Source: Pseudoscleropodium purum
Lineage: Eukaryota > Streptophyta > Bryopsida > Hypnales > Brachytheciaceae
Assembly: GCA_963969395.1 (NCBI GenBank)
Contig: OZ017796.1
Location: forward strand, 14,882,501 to 14,946,500
DNA: 64,000 bases
Reading direction: 5' to 3'
The notes beneath the pieces were generated by a model. It saw only the letters and a program-made list of their open reading frames with translations. It searched no databases and was not told the origin of the DNA. Positions 1-12,994 of the stretch are shown here, piece after piece; the stretch's first letter is position 1, and every line of letters begins with the position of its first letter. A program made the position numbers and the translations under genes.

Positions 1-1141
1 TTGAATTCGCATCATCAACACCCCAACATACAGAGCAATTGGAGAAAATTTGGACTGAATCAATGAACTATTCTAAGGGTATCAGGTGCCAGAGCCTTGA
101 ACTCCCTTTCCATTGGCTTTGCCTACGAAACGCTACATAACGCTTAAGTGCTATTTGAAGTTATTAAGAAGAGAAGAAACTTAACGTACAACCAAGGCGC
201 GGCAAAGGAATCACAAACATTCTATAACAGAAAAGGACAAAAGATCTTCCAGTTTCCAATGTGCTTCAAGAATGCCATACCTCAATAGGTTCCCCAGATA
301 GCTTGGAACCACGTTCCTCTGTAATCGTCATTGTAAAAAGTCTATGGCAGAGCGATCCTGTTTGTTGACGCGTCGGACGATCAGTCAAATCTCCAGACGG
401 GTCCTATCAGTCTACCTCCAAGGCCAGCAGGTAATCTGAACCATAACACCTGAGCACATTCAAACATCACCAACTTACGCTGTCAACACAAGCTACACTA
501 TCAAGCCTCCAGATATACTACCCCAAAAATTCATATACCACATGCCACCCACTCGCACAAAATTTGCGAACGATTGACTGTCAAAGCTATATATACCACA
601 ACGCAACTCTCCACTGAACCCTGATTAGGAACCCACCGTTTGGAGAGTATCCGAAACTGCAAAACCAATGCAATTGATCAAACTGAAAAGTCTGCACAAT
701 GCTAACTTAGTACGAACAACGCAGGGTGAGTGAGTCAGTGAGTGAGATCGATTGCAACCGAGCTAGATTCGTGAAAGTTGAATAGGAAGATCAAGGAAAA
801 GAATGAGGAAAATGCAGGAAAGTGAGATATTATTATGGAAAAAAGATCTTTGAAAATTGAGGAGGGGACATGAATTGCACGAGTTCAATGCAAAGTAAAA
901 TAGCATTGATTTCAGTACTCTTGATGGTAACTTGGGCAGGTCCGGCTTTTGAACAGGTTCCGTCCACGCGGCTGCCACAGCAGGAATTTGGGGAGCACAA
1001 TTCCCGGGATGAGGTGGCCGTTTCATGTGATTCGTGAGCTTCCTTAGTTTTTTGGCGCAGATTCTGGCCAAAGGATGCTGAAGAAAATTGCATCGGTCTT
1101 GTGCCAAGTGTCGGTCTCACGCCTCTGTCAGTGAGCACCAA
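1..1141. other. Unassigned, less AT-rich segment; possible minus-strand exon
   Basis: This stretch is visibly less AT-rich than the next 8 kb and may be the edge of a gene lying to the left. On the minus strand 1141-833 is open for 102 codons, starting MVLTDRGVRPTLGTRP, with a second overlapping open frame from 1107. I recognise no domain, and the ends have no clear splice signals. It could be a 5' exon, an untranslated region or chance. Nothing else in the segment is identifiable. Confidence 0.2.
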
Positions 1142-1343
1142 GAGTATGATAAAATGAGTTTCGTTATATTCATCAAGGATATGCAGTAGTGCCTGCCGAA
1201 GAAGGCGATTTGAGTATTGTGTTCCAAAAGTCTATAATTTGAAGATTGAAGGATTGCATTCTGAGGTCCAATGAGGTAGTAACGTGATTGCAAGAATCAC
1301 TTGGTAGTTTTGTTACTTTAGGGGATTTTTTCCAACCAGTACT

Positions 1344-1426
1344 TTGAGTACTATAGTATTTTAGTACTTGAATACATTCTTGAGTACTAAAGTATTTTGG
1401 TACTTGAATACATTGTTGAGTACTTT
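1344..1426. repeat. 36-bp tandem repeat, 2.3 copies
   Basis: Two 36-bp units (1344-1379 and 1380-1415) plus a partial third, each built around the words gagtacta and gtacttgaatacatt. The copies differ at only a few positions. No gene is associated. Confidence 0.75.
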
Positions 1427-4400
1427 GACTTTGTGGCTAAAATTGCACGTACAGAACATTACATGATAGTGTAAGCAAGGCCCCAAAACACTCTAAAAGA
1501 CCAAGAATATAGGGCCAAAGTAAGGAATCATCTTTTGTGTGAGCAAAAGAAGTTAGGCCATCTCATCTTTTTCAAGATATTTGGTCTCTCTTCAAGTTGA
1601 ATGGGACCCTTTTACAACTGATGAATGTATATGAATCCTTGACTTTACAATGAAAAACTCCCATGTTAATAGCACTAACTACATTACTTCATTGTAACCT
1701 ATAGTGTTACAGGAAACAAATTCTAGATTTAAAAAAAAAAATAACTTCAGTCATATTGTCGTATTTTTTAATTAATAATAATAATTTACAACTAAAAAAT
1801 TGTCATTCTTCACAACTTTAAAGACAATTGAGTGCCAAAAAAATAGAGATTCAAATTTTCAATTATTCAAATATGTATGGTGAAAGAAGAAAATTTTGTG
1901 GATGGCAAGAAGAAAAATGAATTCTTATTTTGAAATTCCTTAGGTCACATAGTTCAAATCTTTTAGAAGAGCATCTTCACTATCACTTGAAAATTACATG
2001 CACTCCAATGTCCCATGTCCTATATCCTATCCCATATAGATACAAATACGGTATAAATATCATGTGAATTATGAATATGAATACAAAGATACAATATAGA
2101 TGGATACAAATACAAATTTGGATATAGATACAAATATGCTCCAACCTCATTATTTCATAGCTTTTGGAATATTGAACAAAGGCATCTATACAATATTGAT
2201 TCTATTGGAATTTAGAAAACAAGAGAGATTATCTTTGAATATTGAAAAATTGCAATGGAAGAGTTGCAAAAAAGACCTACCATTTTTGTAGCATTTTGAC
2301 AAAAACAATGATTTTATTGACCAATATTATGACTACTTTGTAGTCAAATAATCTTAGTTGTTGAGTGGAAAAATATAATACTTTGTTGTGGAACAATCTC
2401 AGTTGTTGAGAGGAAAATTTGACGGCTAAAAATATTGTTGCAAGTTCTATAGACTACTTGTGAGTACTATAACAATATTATGTGAAAAAAGACAATTTGT
2501 CATAGAAAATAGATACAATGTGGTCTAAATTAATAATAAATAGAAAATTATAAAAAATAAAAAATTGTGAAGACTTAATGGTGATGAGATTTCACCAAAA
2601 GAATAAATTTAAAGCCATCTTCAATTTTCAGAAGTGCTTGTGTAAGGTAGCCCTATATGTACAAATGTAGAGGTTATAAAATGATATATTTTTAGATTCC
2701 CTTAGGTAGGCACATATTTGCCTACTATGGAAATAGACTATAGAAATTTTAGTTCTCAATCATTAATTTGATTACTCCCCAATACTAAAAAACCTTAAAC
2801 CTCAAAATGTGACAAATTAGCATAATTGAATTTTAAACATAATTTTCTTTAATTTTTTAAAATAATGGATATAATTACGATCAAGACAACCATCTCCAAT
2901 AAAAATTTCAAGTTCATCGGGTTCATCCTTTAAAGTTAAAGTATATGACAACTCCATCACTTTAAATGTGACAAAAAATGATACTAGTTTTTCTTACAAT
3001 CACTTTCTGGGTTGCAATAGAGGAGGGAGTTTTCAAAAAATAACTTCAACTATGAAAAATATTACGCAAAGACACATGTGAGACATGGCATGTCCATGTG
3101 CAATGTGTGTGATGACACTATCATCTATATAATTCCATAGTATTCTAAGACAATTTTGTATATTTGAATTTCAAAAAATAATATTATTTGTTGAAATAAC
3201 ATTTATGCCTAATGTACTAAAAATTGATAGTTTTTCACTATATATGCTCAAAATACAAGTAGTTGCAAGCTACAGTCCACTTCTACACAAACAAGCTCAT
3301 TATGCATTCTTAATTCTTGTGTAGTCAATATAAACTTTTGTCCATACTGGTTGAATTTTGATTTTGAAACCACTTAAAAAGTACTTGGAATTGTACTATT
3401 ACAAAATTCAAAGAAGTTAAATTTAATTTTATGAATATATATAAAAAGATTGAAATCTTCATTATCCAAAACAATTTATCTTGGAGATATTGAATTATTA
3501 AATCTCTCATTTAATAACACTTTAAGGATTAAAAAAGGCTTAATTTCAATTCTATAATTGTAAATTTTTATTATAGATTCCACCTAAAGATTTATACTCA
3601 TAGTATCATCCAAAAAATAAAAATCATTTAAAAATTTAATATAGAGTAATAATCACTCTTCTACAAAATATTAGTACAAAATGGTTTAATTGTTTCAAAT
3701 TTGATTGACAGTTCTTTTTTCTTTGATTTCTTTTTGTTTTTGGAGTGTATTGAAGAAGTGTGATACTTTGACAATACTTTGGTCTTTTAGTAATTTCTCA
3801 TTTAAATTTTTAGAGGACTTTTTTTCAAATTTATATTTTTTTCTTAACAAATGAGATTGTTCTTTATCTATGTAAATCTTTTTTTAAATAACAAGTTACA
3901 ATTTAATGGATGATGTTTTGATACTTTGAAAATCTTAAGAAACAATGAACATAGTGAGATGTGATATGAAAACTAGTGCACCATACTATATATATGCCTT
4001 TGTGCCCCAATCTTGATGGATTTTCTACTACAACTACAAAACATTGACTTGATTTATTTTATCACTTTTTCTTCTCACATTGGAGTGCAGTTAAAGTTGG
4101 AAATATTATTTTGTGAGCCTATGAGCTTGAAATCTTGTGAGCTTCAAATTTGGTATGTTATTTGGATTTTGGACCTATGACCATGATTTAGGAATTTAGG
4201 ATCTTTACACCTATTGATCTTGAGAAAATATGTCAATTGGCTTGAAATAGGGTTGGGACACTCTAAATAGTCTCCAAACACCTTGTCCATACACAATGTC
4301 CATTTTTTTTCTTAGTTGCAACTCCATCATCCCAAAGAATCAAAGAATCTTCTCCATACTAAGAAGCCCTTTGGAGGTTTAGAAGTTAGAACTCTCAAAA

Positions 4401-6770
4401 AAGAAAAAGAATTTTTTTTTTCAAATTACTTTCTACATAATTTCATCACCCCCAAGAGATCCCTTGCATTAAAAAAAATCATGTAGAGGTTGTTTGACTT
4501 TTGATGGATGTGCAAATTTCAAGGACAAAATAAGTTTTTTTTGTCTCTTTTTTGAAAAAAAAATTTAGTCCCTAATCTTGAGTGGCACACCAAGTGACCA
4601 AGTGATGATACATGCCAAATAAAAAAATATTTTTATTTATTTATTTATAATTATTTTTTCTATAACTACATATTTTCATGCAATCAAATAGCTTTGTGCA
4701 TGGTCCAAATTTCCTCTAACGAGGGGTTTTAGGGTTTAGACTCTCAAAAAAAAAATTTCAAAATTAATTTTTAATTTTTTTACATTTTTTGTTACAATTC
4801 TTTTACCTCTAGAAATCCTTTTCAATATCAAAAAGTCCCTTCAGTTTGGCATTTTCAAAACTTTTTTTTCAATTTCAATTTTTTTTCCCCAATTCTATTA
4901 CCCTCAATAAACCCCTCTTAGTATATAGAAGCCCATTGGAAGATTTGGAATTTGGGATTCTCAAAGTTCTTTTTTCAAAACAAATTTCAAAATTTTTTTT
5001 CAAAATTTTTTTTTCAATTTTTTTTTTTTTTTTTGTACAAATTGGTCACCTCTAGAGATCCTTTAGGGGAGGTTGGAGCTTGAGACTACCCTCCAATTCT
5101 TCTTGAAGGTCTTTTTTTATTTTATATGTATGTCATTACTCCATTACTTCCAAAAAATTGAAAAAAACACCCTCAACATCAAGTAGCTTTGGAACGGGCA
5201 TGCTACAATATTAACTAATATAGTAAGAATTCTCACAACCATTGTGAGGGTTTTGGAAAAAAAATGCTATGTGGTTTGCTTTCACTTATTTTTTCACATG
5301 TGGTCACCATTTTACCTTAGACCCCAAAAATTTCTAGAAATTTACTTGCAATCAAATTTGAAGCCCCTTTTAATGTGTACAAGTCATTTGTAGTCTTTCT
5401 ATCATTTCTCTTGTCCTAGGTCAAATCCAAAATGTTGGTCCCAACAGTAATTGTAAGCTCTAAGAATTCTCTCAATTTCTTTAAATGTATTATATATCTT
5501 GTAAAATCAAAGGTCTATTGTGATTTTTTTTGCAAGATGTATTTCACATCATGCTAATTTAAAAAAGTTGTCAACAATAGAAAATGAAGATTTCAGGTGG
5601 ATATCCTTGCACAAAATGTTGAATTGAAAAATCATAATCATTCATCATCAAAATCAAATGTTCACGGTTGAAGCTACATTTAAAGAAGACATCACTCTTA
5701 AAAATAACTAATTAAAATAGTGAGTACTTTAGGATTTCTTTTACATTAAAGTTTTGTCAACACCAAAATGTGGTGCCTTTGCATTTAGGATTTACATATC
5801 ACAGCTGTAATAGCAAAAGGTGAACATCTACTTTTACAATACTATTACTTTACCTACATTTTAAAGATAATTTTTATTAATGAAATAATGAAATATTAAA
5901 ATTGAATAAAATTGAATAAAATTTTAATTTATAGGAGAAGAATTGCCTCATAAAATTCCAAAATGATAAAAAAATTGTTCCTAAATATGCAAAGAAGAAT
6001 TTACACTAGAAATATTGAACAAGGTTATGATATGAAAAGTTCAACATCTTCTACTCTATTTGCAATTCAATTATTTTAAAGCCCTCAATGGAAAATGAAA
6101 TAAATGCAACATACAATAGAAGTGAATGCAGAATCATTGTTTTGTTTTCAATTTCTTTGTTGTTTGGAAGAAGATATAAACAATAATTATACTAAAAAAT
6201 TCTCAAAAAATAGCTAAGCTTCCAACTTCTTTACATTATCAAATTGCTGCTATTTGATAATGTAATTTGTGAAGAACACAATTTTTATTTATTAAACATG
6301 CAATAGTTCAAAATGAGCATCTTTGAATGTGAGACATAGGTTTTTTTCATAAAAATTATAAGTTTTAAAACTTCTTTTTTTAAAGCAATATTTAGTATAT
6401 TATTTCCTTACATTTTTCATCACTATTCTATTGTATATAACTTTTACAATTGAATTGTTTCAAACTTGCATTTTCACACATGTATACTATCTTCTAAATG
6501 ATTTATGGTAAAATATTAAAAAGAAAAATAAGAAATTCTAGAAGTCATTGCATTCCAATACTAATCCCATTTTCAATCCAGAATGGTAAGTGTTACTTGC
6601 AATTGTCCTTCAACTCCAAAGTCATAGTACTTGAAGCCAAAAGAAACTAAAACTTTCCATAATGCAAACATATATGTTCTAAATAGCAATTACTACAATT
6701 TCAAGAATATATATATGTTGCATTCTATGAATTATGGAGTGTAATGTAAAAAAACTTCTTTGAAAATTTC
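1427..6770. other. AT-rich intergenic DNA, no gene seen
   Basis: Long A and T runs (for example 4855-5035) and short imperfect repeats of a 'gatacaaata' type near 2040-2140. Open frames are short and low in complexity (Phe, Lys and Ile rich) and look like base-composition artefacts. I see no transposon ends or protein domains. Confidence 0.7.
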
Positions 6771-6985
6771 AAGGCCAATATTTTGAACCATTTGAGTGTC
6801 TTAAGTAAAAAAGAATTGATTTTACCTCTAAAGTTCAAAAGCCAATATTTTGAACCATTTGCATGTCCCAAGTTAAAAAAGATTGATTTTACCTCTAAAG
6901 TTCTAAGGCCAATATTTTGAACCATTTGTATGTTCTAAGTTAAAAAAATTGATTTTACCTCTAAAGTTCCAAGGCCAATTTTTTG
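6771..6985. repeat. 67-bp tandem repeat, about 3.2 copies
   Basis: The word gccaatattttgaaccattt recurs at 6774, 6841 and 6908 with a 67-bp period, and a partial fourth copy starts at 6974. Each unit also contains attgattttacctctaaag. The copies differ by a few substitutions and small indels. The minus-strand open frame across it only reflects the repeat. Confidence 0.9.
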
Positions 6986-7654
6986 TTGACAATGGCTCAA
7001 TATTGAAAGTTCGGCTACATTCATTCAAGAAAATCTAAAAAATAAAATTTAAGAATCAAACCATAGAATCTTATACTGTACTTGTGTCAAATCATGTGGT
7101 TAGAATTCTATGACTATACAGATTATAAGATATTAACATTCAAAGTTAGAAAGCAAAGATTGTTTGAAGAAATTTAAAAGAAATTTGAATACTTTCTTGA
7201 TTTTTTTATAATTCAACTTAACTTATAATTGGAAAAAGAACTATTAACACAAGTAAGTTTTTTTCAAGATTTTTTAGTGAATGGAATGAGAATTCCTTTT
7301 TGAATTATTCCTTACAAATTACACAAAAATTTAAATTTTATTAAGTAACAAATTACTAACTAAATTACGACTCCCAACTTTTACAAATCTTGAACTTCAC
7401 TCCAAAAGTCTCCTCCAAAAGTGAAAATTTCTAAAATTTCTAAAATGTTTATATATTTTTATAAATTATTTTTTATAAATTTCTCGATTTAATTGTAAGA
7501 AATATAAAAATTTAGAGTCAAACATCAATCAATAATATTTCATTCATTAAAAAATTTTAATTTTGAGAAATCTTTACTTGAAAATTCTAAATAGAATTCT
7601 CATTCTACTTATTAAAAAGCCTTGAAAAAAATTTACTTCTATACAAAGTTTTTT

Positions 7655-7750
7655 CTTGTTTTTCTCCACTCAATTGTTCTTGCTTTTATCCATTCTTTTC
7701 TTGTTGTTCTCCATTGCTTTGTTCTTGCTTTTCTCCACTCATTTCTTCTT
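7655..7750. repeat. 45-bp pyrimidine-rich tandem repeat
   Basis: Two 45-bp units starting at about 7655 and 7700 share 'cttgtt.ttctccact' and 'gttcttgcttt' blocks. The plus-strand open frame 7622-7945 over this repeat and the next gives a Leu/Phe/His repetitive peptide, which I read as a by-product of the repeats. Confidence 0.7.
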
Positions 7751-7815
7751 ACTTTTTGTACTAACTTGTATTCATTATTCTCCCATCTTGAATTAGAGCA
7801 TTCAAGCTATAAATT

Positions 7816-7920
7816 TTTTCTATATGTGAAATATGATTTTTATAATACGAAAGGTTGTTTTATATATGCGAAAGGTTGCTTTTATAATGTGAAAAGCTTC
7901 TTCTATAATTTGAAAAGTTA
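7816..7920. repeat. 21-bp tandem repeat, 5 copies
   Basis: Units of 21 bp at 7837, 7858, 7879 and 7900, with a weaker one at 7816, share the pattern ttttataat..gaaaggttg. As 21 is a multiple of three, the plus-strand frame reads a 7-residue periodic peptide, which keeps the frame open without implying a gene. Confidence 0.8.
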
Positions 7921-7945
7921 CATGTATACCATACTAGTTTGTTAG

Positions 7946-8511
7946 AATTAGCAAAAAATTTAGTTTTCAAAAATCCAAAAATAAAATAAATAAGAGAAAT
8001 TGTCAAAATCACCAAAAATTAACCTTTGACATCCCATTGTTTATTTCAGTGGAAAAATGGACAAGTTCCTATAACCTCAATTTTTGGTGAATTTAAAAAA
8101 AATTCTATCATAAGATATAAAAACCAATTAGTTTTTTAGGAATATAATTTTTATTTCAATTGGTGTTTGGAAGCAAGAGTTATACCACGAAAAGCCTAGA
8201 ATTGAACTTGTCAAATCCCCCCCTCCGCAATAAATAAAACTCAAAATAGACATTTTTGAATTTTTTTTCTAAAATATTATATTTTTGTGTATATGTAAAG
8301 CTTGGAGTCATTCTATTTGAACTAATTATGAAAAAATTGTATAGTGACTTCACTTTAACAAATTGACATTGTATGAAAATAATACCTAGTTTGTTGCCTA
8401 GCTCAGCTTCCCTAGTTGCCATAGTCAATCAGCTTCTAACTTGACCCCACAAGAACTTCCCCAAGTAAATGGCTTGTGAAAAGGCTCTCTATGCTGATGT
8501 GGTAGTTCTCT
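7946..8511. other. AT-rich spacer, nothing recognised
   Basis: No domain, repeat or splice-like structure stands out. The short minus-strand frame at 8180-8428 has no recognisable content. Confidence 0.6.
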
Positions 8512-8639
8512 ATTTTTGAGGATGTTTTAAAAAACACATTGATGTTTTTTGCAATGTTTCATTTAACATTCTTGTCAAATAAAACATTCACTTGTCTTAC
8601 ATTTGACATCTACACGTTCACCAAAACATCCTCAAAAAT
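8512..8639. mobile_element. Foldback element (MITE-like), 128 bp
   Basis: A 17-bp perfect terminal inverted repeat: attttt-gaggatgtttt at 8512-8528 and its reverse complement at 8623-8639. The interior is AT-rich and non-coding. The flanks do not give a clear target-site duplication, so the superfamily is unknown. Confidence 0.6.
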
Positions 8640-9947
8640 TCTTGCTCCCTAGGCAGCCACTACATTATGGAGCTCATATTTTGGAAAACATGCCTGTCTC
8701 TTTAAAACATTCTAAAAAACATTATTTTCTTCTAGTGAACACACCAATGAAAAATTCATTTAATATTGTCAACCTCATGTAATCAAATACTATCACTTTA
8801 GTTTGCTTATATTTAATATGTGATTCAATTCATCAACTACCATAATGTTGATTTGCTTATATCAATGTGATTTTGTATAGTATAAACATGTACTTATCAA
8901 TAGCCAAGGACATCTTTAAACATATTTGGAATAGGCATGTCTATGAGTTGTTTTCAGGCAAAGATGCCCCAGGATTATAAGGCTTGTAGAACTAGTTATA
9001 AGCTTAAGGTGGTTTAAGGCTTGCAGAACTAATTATAAGGTGGTTTAATTAAAAATTGATCATTAATTGCTTGAGTTTACTTTATGTTAATTTGGGGTTC
9101 ATGAACAAAACATACGCACTCATAAATTGTGCAAATGTTATGATAAATTATTTATCTTTATAGACTTGCAAAGTCCAATAATTCTAATACATCGATTTCT
9201 TGTATAGTCTGTAGATTTTAGGCAAGCTCTTACTCTTGAATCCATCAATAAAATAGCTAGTGACACATTGACTTTGAGGTAATTCAAGATACTATCGATG
9301 AGGTTCTGTTGGTTCGTTAAGAAATCAAGAAAGAAGAGTTGAACAATCTAGGAAACTCAATGAAAGTTCAATCTAGATAGCTATCTAAGAATTAAAAGAG
9401 TTTGATCCAAATAGCTTGAATCACCATCTAGGAAATTGAGTAGAGTTTGATCTCCTAATATGTAGCTATAAGAGCTTGATCACCTTTTGGATTCATGAAG
9501 CATCACCAAAGAACACCAAGTACTGATCATTTGGGCTTCTATGGCATGACTCATCGTCTTTAGATGCATGCATTTAAGTAATTCAATGTAGACTTCTGGA
9601 AACACAACCTAATAGTTCAACAATGCCTAGAGGCAAATTAAATGGTGAGGCTATTTCTAGAGAGTTTATTAGAAGATCATTTGACATGTTTGACTACTAT
9701 ACAAAGAATCTATCAAGAATCCAACTACCTAAAATGGCCAAAAATTTTGAGATTGGATGTAGCAGTTACTTTCTAAGGTGAATCCATAAAGTGCCACCAT
9801 GGTTTTCTAAATTGTTTCCACATCAACGAAGAAAGAATTTTTGCTATTCAATGTAACTTTAGTCAACTCCCTTTGATTTCACTCCAAGAAAAATTAGAGT
9901 GTTGTTAATGCTTTAGTACTTGCTAATCAAGTCTTCGAGATTCCCAT
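8640..9947. other. Intergenic DNA, nothing recognised
   Basis: No open frame of note and no transposon termini seen. Base composition is slightly less extreme than in the preceding block. Confidence 0.6.
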
Positions 9948-11120
9948 TCATCTCCCTTTTGAGCCTTGAAATCTGATACGGGTTTGGAAGACACCCAAGT
10001 CAAATTCTCTTCCAACCGCCTGCACTACGTCCTTGAAATTTTTGTATATTGTACCGTACCCATCACATGTGACTCCGTTTTTGTCGCATGTCTCTAATAT
10101 CTTCTTAGAACCTACATTTGCACCTATTCTATCCAAATAATAGTTGATCATCTTCTTCCCTACGTATGTCATTCTAGGAGTTTCCATCATAGCCGACACC
10201 TTTGTTTTGGATAGTAAACTATCAAATAGTTGACCCCTTGCGACTTTTGATTCTTTATCACCATACAATTGAGATGATTTTCCTTCACTTGCATTCCTCT
10301 TTTGAACTTTCCTCGCAGTTTGTGGCCCCACCAAGCACCTGGCCAATCTTTTCTATGCCTTTGCATGTCCCCCAAAGGCCCAAACTACTTTAGTTTGTTC
10401 ACATCTTGATGTGGCTTGACTTGCATTCGATACCCATATGGTGTCTTCTTTAGTTTGTTGAATTTCATAACAAGCTGGTTCAATTTGGCCTTGGTTTTTG
10501 AAAGCTCTACCTTAATTGATTGCATTTCTAATCCATGACTAGTAACCAAATTCTATTGTTCTAATTCACTGTTTTGTTGTACCACTTCAATCTCCAAGTC
10601 ACTAGCCAACTTCTCAGCATATCCAATATGGACCTCCATTTGCAAAACATTCAAGCGCTCTTTTAATAAACTCTTCTCTGACTACAACATTTTGATTTCA
10701 TTTTGGAAGAATGTAGCATCTTGCAATTGACTTTGTTGCAAATCTATCTGTATTTGTAGATGTTGAGTTTGTTCTCTCAAGGCTACTATCTCCTCTCAAA
10801 ATTCTAACCTCATATTCTATGAGCTTTGTGAATGTAGACTTTGTACATATCCGAACAAGCCATTCTCACCGTCTCCAACAAACTTGAGCAAATCTTTCAG
10901 GAAATCAAATTTTGGATGTTTTCTAGTACAATGATCTAGCAAATATATGCTTCCATCAAGCCATAGGTCTATATTAGTATCTCCCGCACTTCTCTTTGCT
11001 AAAAAAGTAGACCTCAATGGTTGCTCATTAAGCAGCTTGCCTTGTTGAATTACAGGTGCATATTTTGGATCAATCGAGGCCTACACCTCATAGAACAACA
11101 CATTCGTCCAAAGAGCCACG
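9948..11120 (-). pseudogene. Decayed coiled-coil protein ORF
   Basis: A minus-strand coding relic of about 1.1 kb, split by stops and at least one frameshift. The 5' part (about 11120-10817) reads a globular stretch with the words LWLDGSIYLLDHCTRKHP. The middle (about 10797-10390) is a Gln/Glu/Leu-rich coiled coil (for example LREQTQHLQIQIDLQQSQL). The 3' part (10346-9948) reads on in another frame and ends near FQTRIRFQGSKGR. At least four of the interrupting stops are TAG at places where CAG (Gln) would suit the coiled-coil composition, as expected for C-to-T decay. I do not recognise the family; it could be a dead host gene or the protein of an unclassified transposon. No intact start was found. 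Confidence 0.5.
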
Positions 11121-12574
11121 TGTCAATTCTCAGATACTATACATCAACTATAGTATAAAAATTTTAGTGCCAAAGATTACACCAACTTGAGATAATTGGA
11201 GATGAGGATATAAGAATTTTGAAAGACTAAAGCATCAAACTATTACTCATTGATTGTGACATGAACACAAAATAATTCTAGAGTAATTCAAACCCAAATA
11301 AATTTTTGAATATTAATATACTACCACCCTATAGATGATCGATTTGCATAACCAAACAACAGAAGTCAAAACCTTCAAGGATCTAACAAATTTGAGCTCA
11401 TAAACTAACCTGATTTTACACTTTACACTGATTTGATCCAATCCAAAGTACTTCATACAACGAGTCAAACCAAAAACAAACTATCCATGTGAAATCAAAG
11501 CTACTATCGCAGTAATTCATTTTAGAAGCTCAACCTTCATTTCCAATCACAATTCACAATACTTTTGAAGCTATCTAGAGATTTTGACCCATGTGTAAAT
11601 GTCCTACAACAAGGAGAAATCATCTAGAGACTCCTTCAGCACTTCAATAAACGATATCATCATATCATCCCTCAACCAAAAAGAACATTCTAAATACAAA
11701 ACAGTCCATTCAAAGGAACAGTCTTGGAGCAAAATTGTCTAGATGAAAGGAATCAAGAACCTGTTGATCATGATGTATGGTGCCAACATGCAAAACCCCA
11801 CCAAATGAAGTACAAATCAGTATTCATCAACCAACCAAATTCGGCAACCAACCAAATTCGGCAGCTACAACTGCTTTTGCAAGCTTTTGGCCACCACCTA
11901 AGCGGGCACTTCTTCAAGTGGGTAGTTCATTGTGAAATTGTGTTCATTCAATCCCATATCACCCAATTGCCCGACTAGTCATCATTACTGCAATAGTGAG
12001 TAGTAGTAATTTAAGTTCTATTTTGTTGGCCTAACTTTCTTCCATTGAGGTAGCTCCTTCTTGGGTCCAAATTTCTTCTAATGTCCCAAAGTCATAGGTT
12101 CATGGTAATAGGGCTGAAATTTTACTACTAGTAGTAAAATTTTGAAATGTTTATACTTTTCTCTCTATTGGCTTCAAAAATTTGTAAGTTTTTTTTAGTT
12201 GACACTAACATTTTGTAAGCAGTATGTTCACAACTCTTAAACTTGCATTTTTAGGCTCATAAGTTGGTGTCTAGTAGTTGAAAGTTAGGGTATCACATTT
12301 TGACAAACTTAATAAATTGCCAATTTTGTCAAATTTGCACAATTTGAAGTTCAAGATTTTGTGGCTTTCATAATATAGAGCTCTCAAACCTTGGGCCAAT
12401 ATTGATTTTGATTCCAACCTCACACCTTGAAAAGTGTCAAACTTATATGAATCCATCAATTTCATGAGATCAATGTTGAAGGTAATTTTGTTTAATACCT
12501 CAAAAATTCATCAAGTTTATTCATATACAAAATATAAAGAGATTAAAATCTACATTTTGAGGAATTCAAATATC
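11121..12574. other. Intergenic DNA, nothing recognised
   Basis: Moderately AT-rich. The open frames at 11724-11978 (+) and 12271-12465 (-) have no recognisable features and no splice context. Confidence 0.55.
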
Positions 12575-12577
12575 TTA

Positions 12578-12817
12578 GGGACACTTCACATTATGGCCGT
12601 TCAAGTCAAGAGGCCGTGGGATTGGGTGGTCAAACTTGATTGATAGTCCAAAGAAATGAGCAATAAATAAGCAAACTTGATGGCCTCTCAACTATAGTTT
12701 GGGTTTCGATAGTTGCCTTCTAGTGTGAAAGGTCAACCAAACTCTTGTTTTCTTGAAATGTGATTGGTCAAAACCCATGTCCTCTCAACCTTCAGCCATA
12801 GTGTGAAGTGATCTTCC
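12578..12817. mobile_element. Tourist-like MITE, copy 1
   Basis: Similar along its length to 61426-61719 (shared words aggccgtggg, tccaaagaaatg, gcaataaat, ctctcaacctt). It starts gggacacttcacattatgg and ends ccatagtgtgaagtgatcttcc, an imperfect inverted repeat of about 20 bp. The left flank is TTA and the right flank TAG, so the duplication is imperfect here. The other copy has a clean TTA duplication. Confidence 0.7.
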
Positions 12818-12994
12818 TAGTGAGTTTCTTATAAATAAAATAATTTTGGATCCTATAGATCTTCTAGTATAAGTAGGTTATCTTTTCATAATTTGAGGAT
12901 TATGCTATAGTTTCTAATCTAAGCTAGTTTAAAAAGATGTAGAAATTTTTTTAGAAATTTCTATCTTATTGATTGCAAGATATTAGCATATGAA

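Noticed and set aside
4846..5055. Phe-rich plus-strand open frame
   Set aside because: It is produced by T runs and simple AT sequence; no real protein features.
7622..7945. 107-codon open frame with a repetitive hydrophobic peptide
   Set aside because: It is explained by the 45-bp and 21-bp tandem repeats; the periodic peptide follows from the repeat lengths.
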